The notes under the pieces were generated by a model that was not told the DNA's origin, did not search any database, and saw nothing but the letters and a program-made list of their open reading frames with translations. The translations under genes were made by a program, and so were the position numbers. 64,000 nt of DNA, taken from NCBI RefSeq assembly GCF_037126285.1, contig NZ_CP147012.1, positions 2,626,001 to 2,690,000 of the forward strand, written 5' to 3'. The DNA comes from Bernardetia sp. MNP-M8. Its GTDB lineage: Bacteria > Bacteroidota > Bacteroidia > Cytophagales > Bernardetiaceae. Below, piece by piece: positions 27,570 through 36,186 of the stretch. The stretch's first letter is position 1. The number at the start of each line of letters is the position of its first letter.

Positions 27570-28055
27570 TTAGAGGTTTATTTTAATTTCAACTGGTGTT
27601 TCAAGGTTTTTATAATTTTCTATTTCTTCATTCATACTTGGAAGTTGTAAAATAATGGGTTCTTTTTCTTTACTGTGGGTTTCTAAAATATTTATGCTAT
27701 GATTGCTTTTTAATGAGGGATTCCATCCATCATTTAACCCTTTATTTATCATATCAGCAATGAATTTGGGTTTTATTTGGGTGATTTGTTCAGCTCCCAT
27801 AAATCCATCTATTAAGATTGAATTTATCTTTATAAATAAATTTGAAACAGAATTGGCTTTTAATTGAATCATAATATTAATTGTAATGTCCATTACTTGA
27901 CCTAGTCCATAATGACTTGCATATTTTACAAATGTATCATTCAATTCATCTGCTTGTTCTCGCCATTCAGATTTTGCTTTAATTTTAGATATTTTGTACA
28001 AGTATTCAATACCATTTACGTTTATTTTTCTTGAACCTTTTTTTGAAATTGCCAT
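27570..28055 (-). CDS. Conserved hypothetical, ISKKGSRKI-type
   Basis: The 161-residue protein begins MAISKKGSRKINVNGIEYLYKI and has a later IADMINKGLNDGWNPS segment. I recall this pairing (a basic start with VNGxEYxW, then a helix and GWNP) from a widely scattered family of uncharacterised cytosolic proteins found singly in many bacteria. No catalytic motif is visible. It is the middle gene between the EndoU-like gene and the acidic protein. Confidence 0.7.
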   Translation of the reverse strand: MAISKKGSRKINVNGIEYLYKISKIKAKSEWREQADELNDTFVKYASHYGLGQVMDITINIMIQLKANSVSNLFIKINSILIDGFMGAEQITQIKPKFIADMINKGLNDGWNPSLKSNHSINILETHSKEKEPIILQLPSMNEEIENYKNLETPVEIKINL

Positions 28056-28082
28056 TTATTTTTTGATTGATTACTAGAATAT

Positions 28083-28103
28083 CTCAAAGATATGATATTG
28101 ATT
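28083..28103 (-). promoter_or_regulatory. TATCTTTG promoter block, copy 2
   Basis: The minus strand carries the same block as 26913-26933 (19 of 21 positions), with TATCTTTG at 28085-28092. The start codon at 28055 lies 30 bases downstream. It suggests independent expression of the two genes after the EndoU-like gene. Confidence 0.45.
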
Positions 28104-28174
28104 ACCATAAATGAGAAACTTTTTTAACTTAATGGAATTGATGTAGGACAGTTTTTTTAGTTTTAGAAATACTA

Positions 28175-29221
28175 TTATGTAAAATAAATAGGATATATTG
28201 AAGTAGCTTCTAAATCCTTATTTGTCCAAATTTCTACTCTTACACCTGATTTAGTTATACTTTCCCACTTTGTTTTATTTCCATTACTATCTTCAATTGG
28301 ATTATATTTTTTTTCCATTGCATAGACACATTCCTTATTTAATTGTATTAAACTCCAATGATTTTGAAAAAATGTTGAAGGCATATACTTCTTTTTCTGA
28401 GGCTTAATGATATTGTTGCCTTTGCTTATGCGTTTATCTAAAAATAATAATTCGCCTTTCCAAACACCAAATTTATCAGGATATTTAGTTACTTTCACGA
28501 CTTTTGCAAAGTCTAAAATAACTGCAAAAATGTGGTGTATTCCACCTACATTTCTTTTGACAATATTTCCTATTAAAGTATGTTGAATAAGAGAAACTGA
28601 TAGATTTTTTCCTTTTTCACTAAGAATTAAATGCTCTAATTGTAATTTTTGTTTACCAGATAATACTTGTCCTTTTTCCTTATTAGATAATTTGATGTAT
28701 AATGGACTTTTTTCTTTTAGAGTATCTAAATTTTCATATTTTTTAAAATATCCAATATTTTTATTTTTTTTAAAATATCCAATAGTTAGATAATTGGGGA
28801 TTTCCATAATTTCTATCAATTCTTTATGTGTTTTATCTCGCTGTCTCTCTATAAACTTTCCTATTATATAATGTGTGTCAAAATTCTTTTCTTCTATAGT
28901 TTCATATAAAGATATTGGAGTTTGATATATATGAGTTTGGGACTCTACTTGTTCTATTACAACAAATAAATCTTTAGAAATATAGCCAAAAACAAAATCA
29001 CACTCAATCTGAGAATTTTCAAGGTATATTTTTGTATGTGTAGGAATAACAAATCGACGAGTACATAAAGAGGTTTTTATGTATAAGAGTTCTAAATTTG
29101 ATAAATCATAAGTTGTAAAAGGTATTTTTTTATCTATAACTTTATTATTTTCATCACAAATAATAAGTTGGGTTGGTGTTTTTTGTCTTACTTTCATATG
29201 AATTTTTATATATGATTTCAT
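28175..29221 (-). CDS. Probable bacterial EndoU-type nuclease
   Basis: With ATG at 29221 (MKSYIKIHMKVRQ) the protein is 348 residues without a signal peptide. The C-terminal third resembles the EndoU_bacteria domain of polymorphic toxins. It shows QHTLIGNIVKRNVGGIHH (candidate catalytic histidines, about 220-237), then after strands STFFQNHWSLIQLNKECVYA, comparable to the family STFFPxxWS-helix segment, and a closing SGVRVEIW...IYPIY strand pair. The N-terminal region (about 1-200) is unassigned and contains a short IGYFKK duplication. Two small genes follow. A toxin or RNA-processing role is inferred; a non-toxic enzyme is possible. Confidence 0.6.
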   Translation of the reverse strand: MKSYIKIHMKVRQKTPTQLIICDENNKVIDKKIPFTTYDLSNLELLYIKTSLCTRRFVIPTHTKIYLENSQIECDFVFGYISKDLFVVIEQVESQTHIYQTPISLYETIEEKNFDTHYIIGKFIERQRDKTHKELIEIMEIPNYLTIGYFKKNKNIGYFKKYENLDTLKEKSPLYIKLSNKEKGQVLSGKQKLQLEHLILSEKGKNLSVSLIQHTLIGNIVKRNVGGIHHIFAVILDFAKVVKVTKYPDKFGVWKGELLFLDKRISKGNNIIKPQKKKYMPSTFFQNHWSLIQLNKECVYAMEKKYNPIEDSNGNKTKWESITKSGVRVEIWTNKDLEATSIYPIYFT

Positions 29222-29310
29222 TTTTAACAAACGTTATTATCATATAAAAAGTTCTTTTTTCTACTCTACTGTTATTGGCTTTCATTATAATTAAGAGATG
29301 TTACAAAAAT

Positions 29311-29338
29311 TCCACTACTCCCCCTCCACTACTCCCCC
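29311..29338. repeat. Tandem 14-bp duplication
   Basis: Two perfect copies of TCCACTACTCCCCC lie head to tail, the second overlapping the stop codon of the adenosine deaminase gene. They are unusually C-rich for this AT-rich region. Confidence 0.7.
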
Positions 29339-30783
29339 AAAAACCCCAATTCAAACTCCAAAAATCTCTCTTCCAAATCCTTTTTTCTTTTTTCTTTTTC
29401 TGATTGAGTTAGAAACGAATACTCAATACTATTAAAAACCATTTTTTTGATGTCTTGATAGTTTATGGAAGGATAATCTCTTGTGAGTATCAAAAATTGC
29501 TGCGTTAAATCGGTTCGGAGTACGCCTGCATCGTCTGTCGAAATTACTATCGGTACATTATACGCCTTGTATAAAAGTATAGGATGTTTATTTCCACGCA
29601 CACCCAAAATAAAATCATTACTAGAAAAATTAATTTCTACTGCGATTTCATATTGCGCCATATAAGAAAGCAACTCTTCTGATTTTTTCTCATAAGCAAT
29701 ATCGACACCGTGTCCGATTCGCTTTGCACCTGCAATAAATACAGCGTCATTGATATGATACGTCAAATCTTCTGGTTTTACTAATCCTAGGGTAAGTTCG
29801 CCTGCGTGCATGGCAGTTTTTACGTTGGGATAGACTGATTTAAAATACTTGAAAATCTGCATGTGTAACCAATAATCTCTCATCGATACAGCGTTATTTT
29901 CTGGTGCGACAATATTTACACCCACTATCAAATCCGATATACTGGCAGAATGAAAAGAAATCAAGAAAGATTTGAAGGTAGTAGCAGGGTCTAATACACG
30001 AATAAAATAGTTTTGATAACGCATCGTAAATTTTTCGTCATCTATTTTATTTTCTGTGTGAAGTTTTTGTATAAGCTGATTATGTGACTTTACTTTTGAG
30101 AGAAAAACAGCATTATCTATCTTTGTGTAGTAGTTGTAAAGCTCTGCTAGTTTTGTTTGTATAGCGTTGTCTTTTGTTTCTTGTAATGCTAATAATTGAG
30201 TAGTATATTCGTTATCCTTTTCAAATTTATCATAAAAACCTGTGCTTTTAAACATCGTTTCGATATAACTCACATTTTCAGAAATTGCTCTAGTTTTTAT
30301 TTCTGCAAGTCCTTCATTATAGGTTTTTCTTTTGGGAATACTGAACTTGTCGAAGGTAGAAAAGAAGTGTTCATCAGTTGGATTTGATACATAATTGAAG
30401 TAGAGTTTAGACCAAGATTCTATGATTTTGATTCTAATATCAGACCAATAGCCATCTTCCTTCAAAGAATTAACTTTCGACCATTCACTTATCTCATTTT
30501 TAGGTGCTGGTCTATCAGCAATAGCATACGAATTTCTATTAACCCATAAATTATTCTTTTCAATATACTCCAAATACGTTTCAGCATACACCGAACCACT
30601 ATAATGATGATGCAAATCTGCTCCCTTTGGAAGTTTAGCAAAAAATTGTCTCAAACGAGCTTCATCATTTCTAATGCTATCCAAATAGGTATCAATTCTT
30701 TGTACTGTTTCTTGATTGGTGTTTTGTGCAAAACTAAATTGAGCAACAAAAAATAGTAGAAATAGGATTAGCGAATGTTTCAT
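29329..30783 (-). CDS. Exported adenosine deaminase family protein
   Basis: The 484-residue metal-dependent hydrolase would convert adenosine to inosine or act on a related nucleoside. A signal peptide (1-19, ending FSFAQ) predicts export. Zinc and catalytic signatures are present: ADLHHHYSGS (about 54-63), TAMHAGELTLG (about 322), AKRIGHGVDIAY (about 352) and VISTDDAGVLRT (about 410). The insert between them makes it longer than cytosolic adenosine deaminases (about 330-350), as in secreted ADGF-like forms. It is monocistronic, and its final codons overlap a 14-bp duplication. Confidence 0.9.
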   Translation of the reverse strand: MKHSLILFLLFFVAQFSFAQNTNQETVQRIDTYLDSIRNDEARLRQFFAKLPKGADLHHHYSGSVYAETYLEYIEKNNLWVNRNSYAIADRPAPKNEISEWSKVNSLKEDGYWSDIRIKIIESWSKLYFNYVSNPTDEHFFSTFDKFSIPKRKTYNEGLAEIKTRAISENVSYIETMFKSTGFYDKFEKDNEYTTQLLALQETKDNAIQTKLAELYNYYTKIDNAVFLSKVKSHNQLIQKLHTENKIDDEKFTMRYQNYFIRVLDPATTFKSFLISFHSASISDLIVGVNIVAPENNAVSMRDYWLHMQIFKYFKSVYPNVKTAMHAGELTLGLVKPEDLTYHINDAVFIAGAKRIGHGVDIAYEKKSEELLSYMAQYEIAVEINFSSNDFILGVRGNKHPILLYKAYNVPIVISTDDAGVLRTDLTQQFLILTRDYPSINYQDIKKMVFNSIEYSFLTQSEKEKRKKDLEERFLEFELGFLGE

Positions 30784-30905
30784 TTTAGAGTAGTTTGTCG
30801 TGTTTTTTTTATAAAAACTCTAATATACGACATTCGTTTATTTAACAATATAGCAAAATTATTTTTAGTGCAAAATTGCCTTTTTGAGTAAAATTCTTTA
30901 ATTAC

Positions 30906-31994
30906 TTATTCTAATGCAGCAAGAACTTTGCTCATAATTATATAGGATCTTCTATGTTGATATCTTTGACCATAAGCACTAGAGGTTAGAGCAATAACAA
31001 TTTTTTCTTTAGGTATTACAATTAGATGATTTCCTCCGTTTCCAGAGCCAAATAAATAATCTATCTTATTATTCCCAAAAGTTCTGGATGATTTATACCA
31101 AAACATGCCATAAGAATCTGCTAAGAAGAACCAATCTGAAATTGCAGGATTTTTACTGTTTATCAATAAATCAATGTAATCTGTATTAATGATCTGTTGA
31201 TTGTCCCATTTACCTTCATTAGTAATAAGCATTCCTAGTTTTGCAAAGTCTAATGTAGTTAAATATAGATTACCTGCAGCTCCAGTTTGATTTGCAGCAT
31301 TGGTAAACCAATAAACTTGTCTGATTCCTAAAGGCTCAAATAGTTTTTCTTTAGCATAATCTTTTAGACTCATACCTGATGCTTCTTCAATTGCTAGACC
31401 AATAAGCAAAGCATTAATATCTGCATATACAAAGCTTTCGCCAGGTTGATTTTTTAGAGGAACATTAAGAATATATTCTTTCCAGTCATCTTTTGCCAAC
31501 CAATTGATGGCATTTCCCATTGTTTTTGTATCATCAGAATCAGCATCTAATCCAGAAGACATATCAAGAACTTGTCGAAGTTTAATTTTTTTATAGTCTT
31601 TATTGACAGAGTAATTTTTGTTGCTTGAAAACAGAGAATAAATACTTTGATCTACGTCTTTAATTAGACCTTCCTTTATTGCTATTCCCAAAAGTAAAGC
31701 AGTAACACTTTTTCCTGCTGATCGAATATCATGAATAGAGTTTCTCCAAAATGTATTATAGTATTCTTCTATGACAATATTGTTATCTTTAATTACGACA
31801 AGTCCCCTAAAGTCTTTATATTCTGTGTTATTTATGTCATTTAATAGACTTTCAATAGAGTCTCTATTAAAACCAGCTTCTTCTAAAGATATAGAAGGCA
31901 GTTTTATATCTTGTTGTATTTGTTTATTTATTGTCGTTTTTTGTCCAAGCGAACAAGAGTATAATAATAAACTTAATAGTAGAATAGCTCTCAT
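30906..31994 (-). CDS. Serine hydrolase, beta-lactamase fold (lipoprotein)
   Basis: The 362-residue protein has a lipoprotein signal (LLLYSC, Cys about 14). The beta-lactamase/DD-peptidase fold carries SxxK in IRSAGKSVTALL, the tyrosine motif VYADINALL (YAD in place of YxN), and GSGNGGNHLIV in place of KTG. It is an envelope esterase, peptidase or amidase of unknown substrate. The promoter side carries a 35-base motif shared with the AraC gene at 34355, which suggests common control with the hydrolase at 32378. Confidence 0.85.
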   Translation of the reverse strand: MRAILLLSLLLYSCSLGQKTTINKQIQQDIKLPSISLEEAGFNRDSIESLLNDINNTEYKDFRGLVVIKDNNIVIEEYYNTFWRNSIHDIRSAGKSVTALLLGIAIKEGLIKDVDQSIYSLFSSNKNYSVNKDYKKIKLRQVLDMSSGLDADSDDTKTMGNAINWLAKDDWKEYILNVPLKNQPGESFVYADINALLIGLAIEEASGMSLKDYAKEKLFEPLGIRQVYWFTNAANQTGAAGNLYLTTLDFAKLGMLITNEGKWDNQQIINTDYIDLLINSKNPAISDWFFLADSYGMFWYKSSRTFGNNKIDYLFGSGNGGNHLIVIPKEKIVIALTSSAYGQRYQHRRSYIIMSKVLAALE

Positions 31995-32377
31995 ATTTAA
32001 TTAATCTTTTTACGATAAGAAAATAATTTTTGTAGTTCATAAAATAAAAGTAGACTCTAAATATAGAATATTTTTTTAGAATATCACTTTCATAGAAATT
32101 ATCCCCCCTCTCAATTTTTTGCATAAATCCCACTATTTTTAGACTTTTGTAATAAGAATTAGAAATAAAGAACTTCTAATTCAGCCGAATCAAATTAGGA
32201 GTACTCTATGGAAATCATAAATTCAGTTAAATTATAAGTCGGTTGTTGATTAATGAAGTTGTTTAATGGACTTTGTTTATATGACTAAGTTAAAAACTAA
32301 CAAATGGATTGAAGTTTCCTGTATTAGTAAATAGGATATAGTTTTTGTTTCTTAAACAACTTCAATTGAATAATATA
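31995..32377. other. Intergenic region between two serine hydrolase genes
   Basis: The 383-base gap contains the AraC-linked motif (32117-32151). A perfect 9-bp hairpin follows (GAATTAGAA 32156-32164 with TTCTAATTC 32174-32182). A distant inverted pair TGAAGTTGTTTAA (32254-32266) and its complement (32352-32364) is also present. No ORF or RNA gene was recognised. Confidence 0.5.
32117..32151 (-). promoter_or_regulatory. AraC-linked upstream motif, copy 1
   Basis: These 35 bases match 34437-34471 at 30 positions, and all five differences are transitions. Conserved ends are TTTTGCA and AGACTTTTGTA on the plus strand. It lies 123 bases upstream of the hydrolase ATG at 31994 and is followed on the plus side by a small hairpin. 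Confidence 0.55.
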
Positions 32378-33451
32378 TCAATTCATCATCATTGGTACAA
32401 TAAATTCGTTTACTATTTCATCAGTGTAGTTGTGAGCATTTCTTTTATTATAGTTTGTAGTTGTTATGACAATGCTAACGCCAAGTTCTGGTAATGCTAA
32501 TATTTTTTGTCCTCCATTACCAGACATATAAAAACCTTTATTAGCTTTTTTTTGCCCAAAGTTTTTGAGCCAAAACAAATATCCATATTCAGTATCTTCC
32601 TCAACTTGTACTTTTGGAGTTGTAGCTTTTTCTATCCAAGACTTGTCTATTATTTGCTTATCATTCCACTTCCCATAATTCAAGCACAGTTGAATTAATT
32701 TTAGAAAATCTCTACTTCTATATTCGCTTCCTCCTGCTGTATTTAGAATATCCATAGGATTATAGTGTAACTTATAATTTTGAATATCAAGTGGTTGAAA
32801 GAGATTTACCTGAGCAAAAGAATCTAATTTTGTATCAATACTAGATTCTATAATTTCTGCCATAAGTGCAGCTCCAGCAGAACAATAACTAAATGCCCTT
32901 CCATAAGGCTGCTCATTAGGTTTTGGTTCAAATGGATAAGAGCGAATAGGTAAGTCTAAAAAGAAGCTTGCCCAATCTTCTATAATATACATTTTTTCTT
33001 CATTTCCTCTTGAATGACTATTAAAGTCGTTACATTCTAATACCGAACTCATCGTAAGCAAATCTTCGATAGTTATTGCTTCCTTTCTCTCATCTAAATT
33101 CTGAACTGGCAACTTGTGTTTTAAATACTTAAATATTTTGTCTTTTTCTGACTGAATATAATTATTCTTAATGGCAATGCCTGTCAGTAAACTCGCCATT
33201 GTTTTTGTTGCCGAACGAGTATTGTGCATTGAGTTTGAGTCTGTATCATTATAATATTTTTCAAAAATCAAATTGCCATTGTGAGCGACCAAAACACTCG
33301 TAATTTGTTCGTATTTTCCTGCTAGAATCGTACTGTCTAACTTTACAAAAAGAGGGTGTGTACTTATGTTTCCTTTAGAAAAATCTAATTGAGCAAATGC
33401 AATTTGATTTGCTAAAAAATAGCAGAAGAAAGTGAAGATAATTTTATACAT
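32378..33451 (-). CDS. Exported serine hydrolase, beta-lactamase fold
   Basis: The 357-residue protein has a signal peptide (1-20, ending AFAQ). The beta-lactamase fold carries SxxK in NTRSATKTMASLL, the tyrosine motif AFSYCSAGAALMAE and MSGNGGQKILALPE in place of the KTG box. It is a paralogue-type neighbour of the hydrolase at 30906, which shares the HNTRSA/HDIRSA and GSGNGG signatures. It lies 100 bases downstream of the araC-type gene on the same strand and may be its cotranscribed target. The substrate is unknown. Confidence 0.85.
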   Translation of the reverse strand: MYKIIFTFFCYFLANQIAFAQLDFSKGNISTHPLFVKLDSTILAGKYEQITSVLVAHNGNLIFEKYYNDTDSNSMHNTRSATKTMASLLTGIAIKNNYIQSEKDKIFKYLKHKLPVQNLDERKEAITIEDLLTMSSVLECNDFNSHSRGNEEKMYIIEDWASFFLDLPIRSYPFEPKPNEQPYGRAFSYCSAGAALMAEIIESSIDTKLDSFAQVNLFQPLDIQNYKLHYNPMDILNTAGGSEYRSRDFLKLIQLCLNYGKWNDKQIIDKSWIEKATTPKVQVEEDTEYGYLFWLKNFGQKKANKGFYMSGNGGQKILALPELGVSIVITTTNYNKRNAHNYTDEIVNEFIVPMMMN

Positions 33452-33551
33452 TGAAATAATAATAGTTTGATGAAAATTTATTTAAAGACATAAAATTAAA
33501 GGTTCTTTTATGGATAAAATAGAACCAAATTAACATCAAGCTTTTTCTGAC

Positions 33552-34355
33552 TTAAAACACCTGTTTAGAAAACTGACTAGGAGTTTTGTTGAGATATAGT
33601 TTGAAAGTGCGTGTAAAATGGCTTTGGTCTGAAAAACCACACAAATGAGCAATTTCTGTTAGAGAATAATTTTTTGAAAAAATATAACTCAATGCTTTTT
33701 TGATTTTTTGTTGGCGAATATAATCACCTAATGAACTTCCAAAATACTTAGGTACTGCTCTTGAAATATGTACAGGATGAACACCTAACTGATTAGAAAG
33801 CAACTTTAAATTCAAGTTTTCTGAATCTTCATTAAGTATTTGTCGAAGTGAATTAATCCAAAGAGGTTGTTTTTCCTTTTCATAAAATTCATTTTTTTCT
33901 ATCGTTTCACATAGTTGAAGCATCAATAATTCAATAGAAATATTTGAGTACACATCTTGACACCGAAATTCAAAGTAAAGTTTTGCCAGTAGATAGTGTG
34001 ATGTAGGATTGTTGATAAGTTGGCTGCCTTCCCAAAGGTTGCTATCTAATTTTTTTTGTTCAAACCAACTTCTAGGAAATTCTAAATGAAAACCTCTTGC
34101 TTGTGTAGTTGCTTTTTCATTGTAATGAGTTTCTTGCCAGTTATGGAAAATCAAACTACCAGAAGTACAATGTGTCATTACTTTCTTATTTGTATCATAT
34201 ACGTTACCTTGAAGCAAGTACATAAAGTATGGGTTTTCGTGATAATGCCAATCTGTACGAGCTGAACGATAATCATATTCAGACAAAATCAGTTGATTGA
34301 CATTGATTTCAGATTCTTTTCTACCATAATATTTACCTGATGTTAGAATTTTCAT
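33552..34355 (-). CDS. AraC-family transcription regulator
   Basis: The 267-residue regulator has an N-terminal cupin-like ligand domain (about 15-110; DWHYHENPYFMYLLQGNVYD) and a C-terminal double helix-turn-helix (about 165-267; LSNQLGVHPVHISRAVPKYF and IAHLCGFSDQSHFTRTFK). Its gene lies between its own upstream motif at 34437-34471 and the serine hydrolase gene. Autoregulation, plus control of the two serine hydrolase units carrying or following that motif, is the simplest reading. Confidence 0.92.
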   Translation of the reverse strand: MKILTSGKYYGRKESEINVNQLILSEYDYRSARTDWHYHENPYFMYLLQGNVYDTNKKVMTHCTSGSLIFHNWQETHYNEKATTQARGFHLEFPRSWFEQKKLDSNLWEGSQLINNPTSHYLLAKLYFEFRCQDVYSNISIELLMLQLCETIEKNEFYEKEKQPLWINSLRQILNEDSENLNLKLLSNQLGVHPVHISRAVPKYFGSSLGDYIRQQKIKKALSYIFSKNYSLTEIAHLCGFSDQSHFTRTFKLYLNKTPSQFSKQVF

Positions 34356-34436
34356 AACTAAGATTTAATTTGTACTCTGTTTTATAAATATATTGAATTT
34401 GTTTGGTTAGAAGAAATAAAATTAAAAGCCTTTACA

Positions 34437-34471
34437 TTTTGCACAAACCCTATTATTTTCAGACTTTTGTA
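34437..34471 (-). promoter_or_regulatory. AraC-linked upstream motif, copy 2
   Basis: This copy lies 82 bases upstream of the araC-type start (minus) and 72 bases upstream of the PurM-like start (plus). It shares 30 of 35 positions with 32117-32151. Like copy 1 it is followed by an imperfect hairpin (TTTAAACTAG / CTGGTTTAAG). Confidence 0.55.
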
Positions 34472-34542
34472 CTACTTTAAACTAGAAACAAAACTGGTTT
34501 AAGCGTCTTCGCTTGAATCTCATTTACTTTTCCAATAAAACT

Positions 34543-35745
34543 ATGACTTCTCGTTATGCACAACGTGGTGTTTCTTCTCAAAAAGAAGACGTACACGCAG
34601 CCATCAAATCTGTTGATAAAGGAATTTTTCCGAAAGCATTTTGTAAGATAATCCCTGATATTTTGGGAGGAGATGAAGACTATTGCAATATCATGCACGC
34701 AGACGGTGCAGGTACAAAATCATCTTTAGCATATCTTTACTGGAAAGAAACAGGCGATTTGTCGGTTTGGAAAGGAATTGCACAAGATGCCGTCATTATG
34801 AATATTGATGATTTGATTTGTGTGGGAGCAACAGATAATATTTTGCTTTCTTCTACTATTGGACGAAATAAAAACCTAATTACAGGCGAAGTAATAGCCA
34901 AAATTATCAACGGAACAGAAGAATTATTAGAAAATCTTAGAGAACAAGGAATTACAATTTTCAGTACAGGAGGAGAAACTGCCGACGTAGGCGACCTTGT
35001 TCGTACAATTATCGTCGATAGCACCGTAACAGCACGAATGAAAAGAAGTGATATAATCAGCACAGATAAAATAAGTGAAGGCGATGTAATTGTAGGCTTA
35101 GAATCTTTTGGACAAGCAACTTACGAATCTGAATACAACGGAGGAATGGGAAGCAATGGTTTAACTTCTGCAAGACATGACGTTTTGACTAAAAAATATG
35201 CTGAGAAATATCCAGAAAGTTTTGATAATTCTGTTCCTAGTGAGCTTGTTTATAGTGGCTCTAGGAGTTTGACAGATATTTATGAAAAACTTCCAAAGGA
35301 TACAAAAACAGATATTGGAAAGTTGATTTTATCCCCAACACGTACTTATGCGCCTGTTGTGAAAGAAATTTTGAATAAAATTAGAGAGCATGTACATGGA
35401 ATGATTCATTGTTCAGGAGGAGCGCAAACCAAAATTTTGCATTTTGTTGATAATTCTCAAAATTTGCATATCATAAAAGATAATTTGTTTGACACACCAC
35501 CACTTTTTGAGCTTATTCAGTCAGAAAGCAAAACGGATTGGAAAGAAATGTATCAAGTCTTTAATATGGGACATCGTTTGGAGATTTATCTTCCAAAAGA
35601 ACATGCTCAAACAGTCATTGATATTTCAAAATCTTATGGAATTGATGCAAAAATAATTGGTAGAGTAGAAAAAAATGGAGATACTACTAATGAGAAAAGT
35701 AAAAAATTGACTATTTCTTCAGCGCATGGAGAATTTGTTTATTAA
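34543..35745 (+). CDS. purM: Phosphoribosylformylglycinamidine cyclo-ligase-like (AIR synthase)
   Basis: The 400-residue enzyme of purine biosynthesis would make aminoimidazole ribonucleotide from FGAM with ATP. ATG at 34543 is chosen because MTSRYAQRGVSSQKEDVHAAI starts at the expected place. Motifs typical of the PurM/PurL fold are HADGAGTKSSLAYLY, NIDDLICVGATDN, STGGETADVGDLVRTI and GSNGLTSARHD. It belongs to the divergent Bacteroidota AIR-synthase-related branch, longer than E. coli PurM (345). Its stop overlaps the convergent neighbour by 4 bases. Confidence 0.85.
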   Translation: MTSRYAQRGVSSQKEDVHAAIKSVDKGIFPKAFCKIIPDILGGDEDYCNIMHADGAGTKSSLAYLYWKETGDLSVWKGIAQDAVIMNIDDLICVGATDNILLSSTIGRNKNLITGEVIAKIINGTEELLENLREQGITIFSTGGETADVGDLVRTIIVDSTVTARMKRSDIISTDKISEGDVIVGLESFGQATYESEYNGGMGSNGLTSARHDVLTKKYAEKYPESFDNSVPSELVYSGSRSLTDIYEKLPKDTKTDIGKLILSPTRTYAPVVKEILNKIREHVHGMIHCSGGAQTKILHFVDNSQNLHIIKDNLFDTPPLFELIQSESKTDWKEMYQVFNMGHRLEIYLPKEHAQTVIDISKSYGIDAKIIGRVEKNGDTTNEKSKKLTISSAHGEFVY

Positions 35746-36107
35746 AACCCTTCTTCTCTAAAAACTTCCTCCTTAAAATAAGTAATTATATTCATTTTAA
35801 GGAGTTTTTCTTGCTCTTCAATCTTCAAGATAGGCAAGGGTTTGATGAGTTTCCAATGCACCCAGCCGTCTTCATCTGTTCCTTCAAGTTCATAATAGTC
35901 AGAATAACTCAATGCCTTACACGTTGCCATGTGCATCAAATCCTGTTTTTCATCTTTGCTAAATGTTCGAATTCCTTGCCCTAATTCTTGTATTCCCATT
36001 AAAAACAAAATTCCATTCAAGTCAGGTTTTTTATCAAAATGACTTTGTAATTTTCGGCATAGTCTAAACCATTCGGTTTCTATGTCTTTGTCTTCGTTCC
36101 ATTTCAT
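35742..36107 (-). CDS. Conserved Bacteroidota hypothetical protein
   Basis: The 121-residue cytosolic protein shows a well-kept core: PDLNGILFLMGIQELGQG, RTFSKDEKQDLMHMATCK and YELEGTDEDGWVHWK. I recall close relatives with the same core across Bacteroidota, all uncharacterised. It sits downstream of lgt on the same strand but is separated from it by a perfect hairpin, so it is probably an independent unit. Confidence 0.8.
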   Translation of the reverse strand: MKWNEDKDIETEWFRLCRKLQSHFDKKPDLNGILFLMGIQELGQGIRTFSKDEKQDLMHMATCKALSYSDYYELEGTDEDGWVHWKLIKPLPILKIEEQEKLLKMNIITYFKEEVFREEGF

Positions 36108-36123
36108 AATTATTCTACATCAT

Positions 36124-36157
36124 AAACCCTAAGGGTCTTCAAAGACCCTTAGGGTTT
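36124..36157 (-). terminator. Hairpin terminator after lgt
   Basis: AAACCCTAAGGGTC (36124-36137) and GACCCTTAGGGTTT (36144-36157) form a perfect 14-bp stem with a 6-base loop, between the lgt stop and the next minus-strand gene. No T-run follows, but the stem is strong. Confidence 0.7.
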
Positions 36158-36186
36158 GGTAATTACTTTTTAGACTTTAATTAATC

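Noticed and set aside
32254-32364. 13-bp inverted pair TGAAGTTGTTTAA spaced by 85 bases
   Set aside because: AT-rich words at this distance occur by chance; no conserved structure between them.
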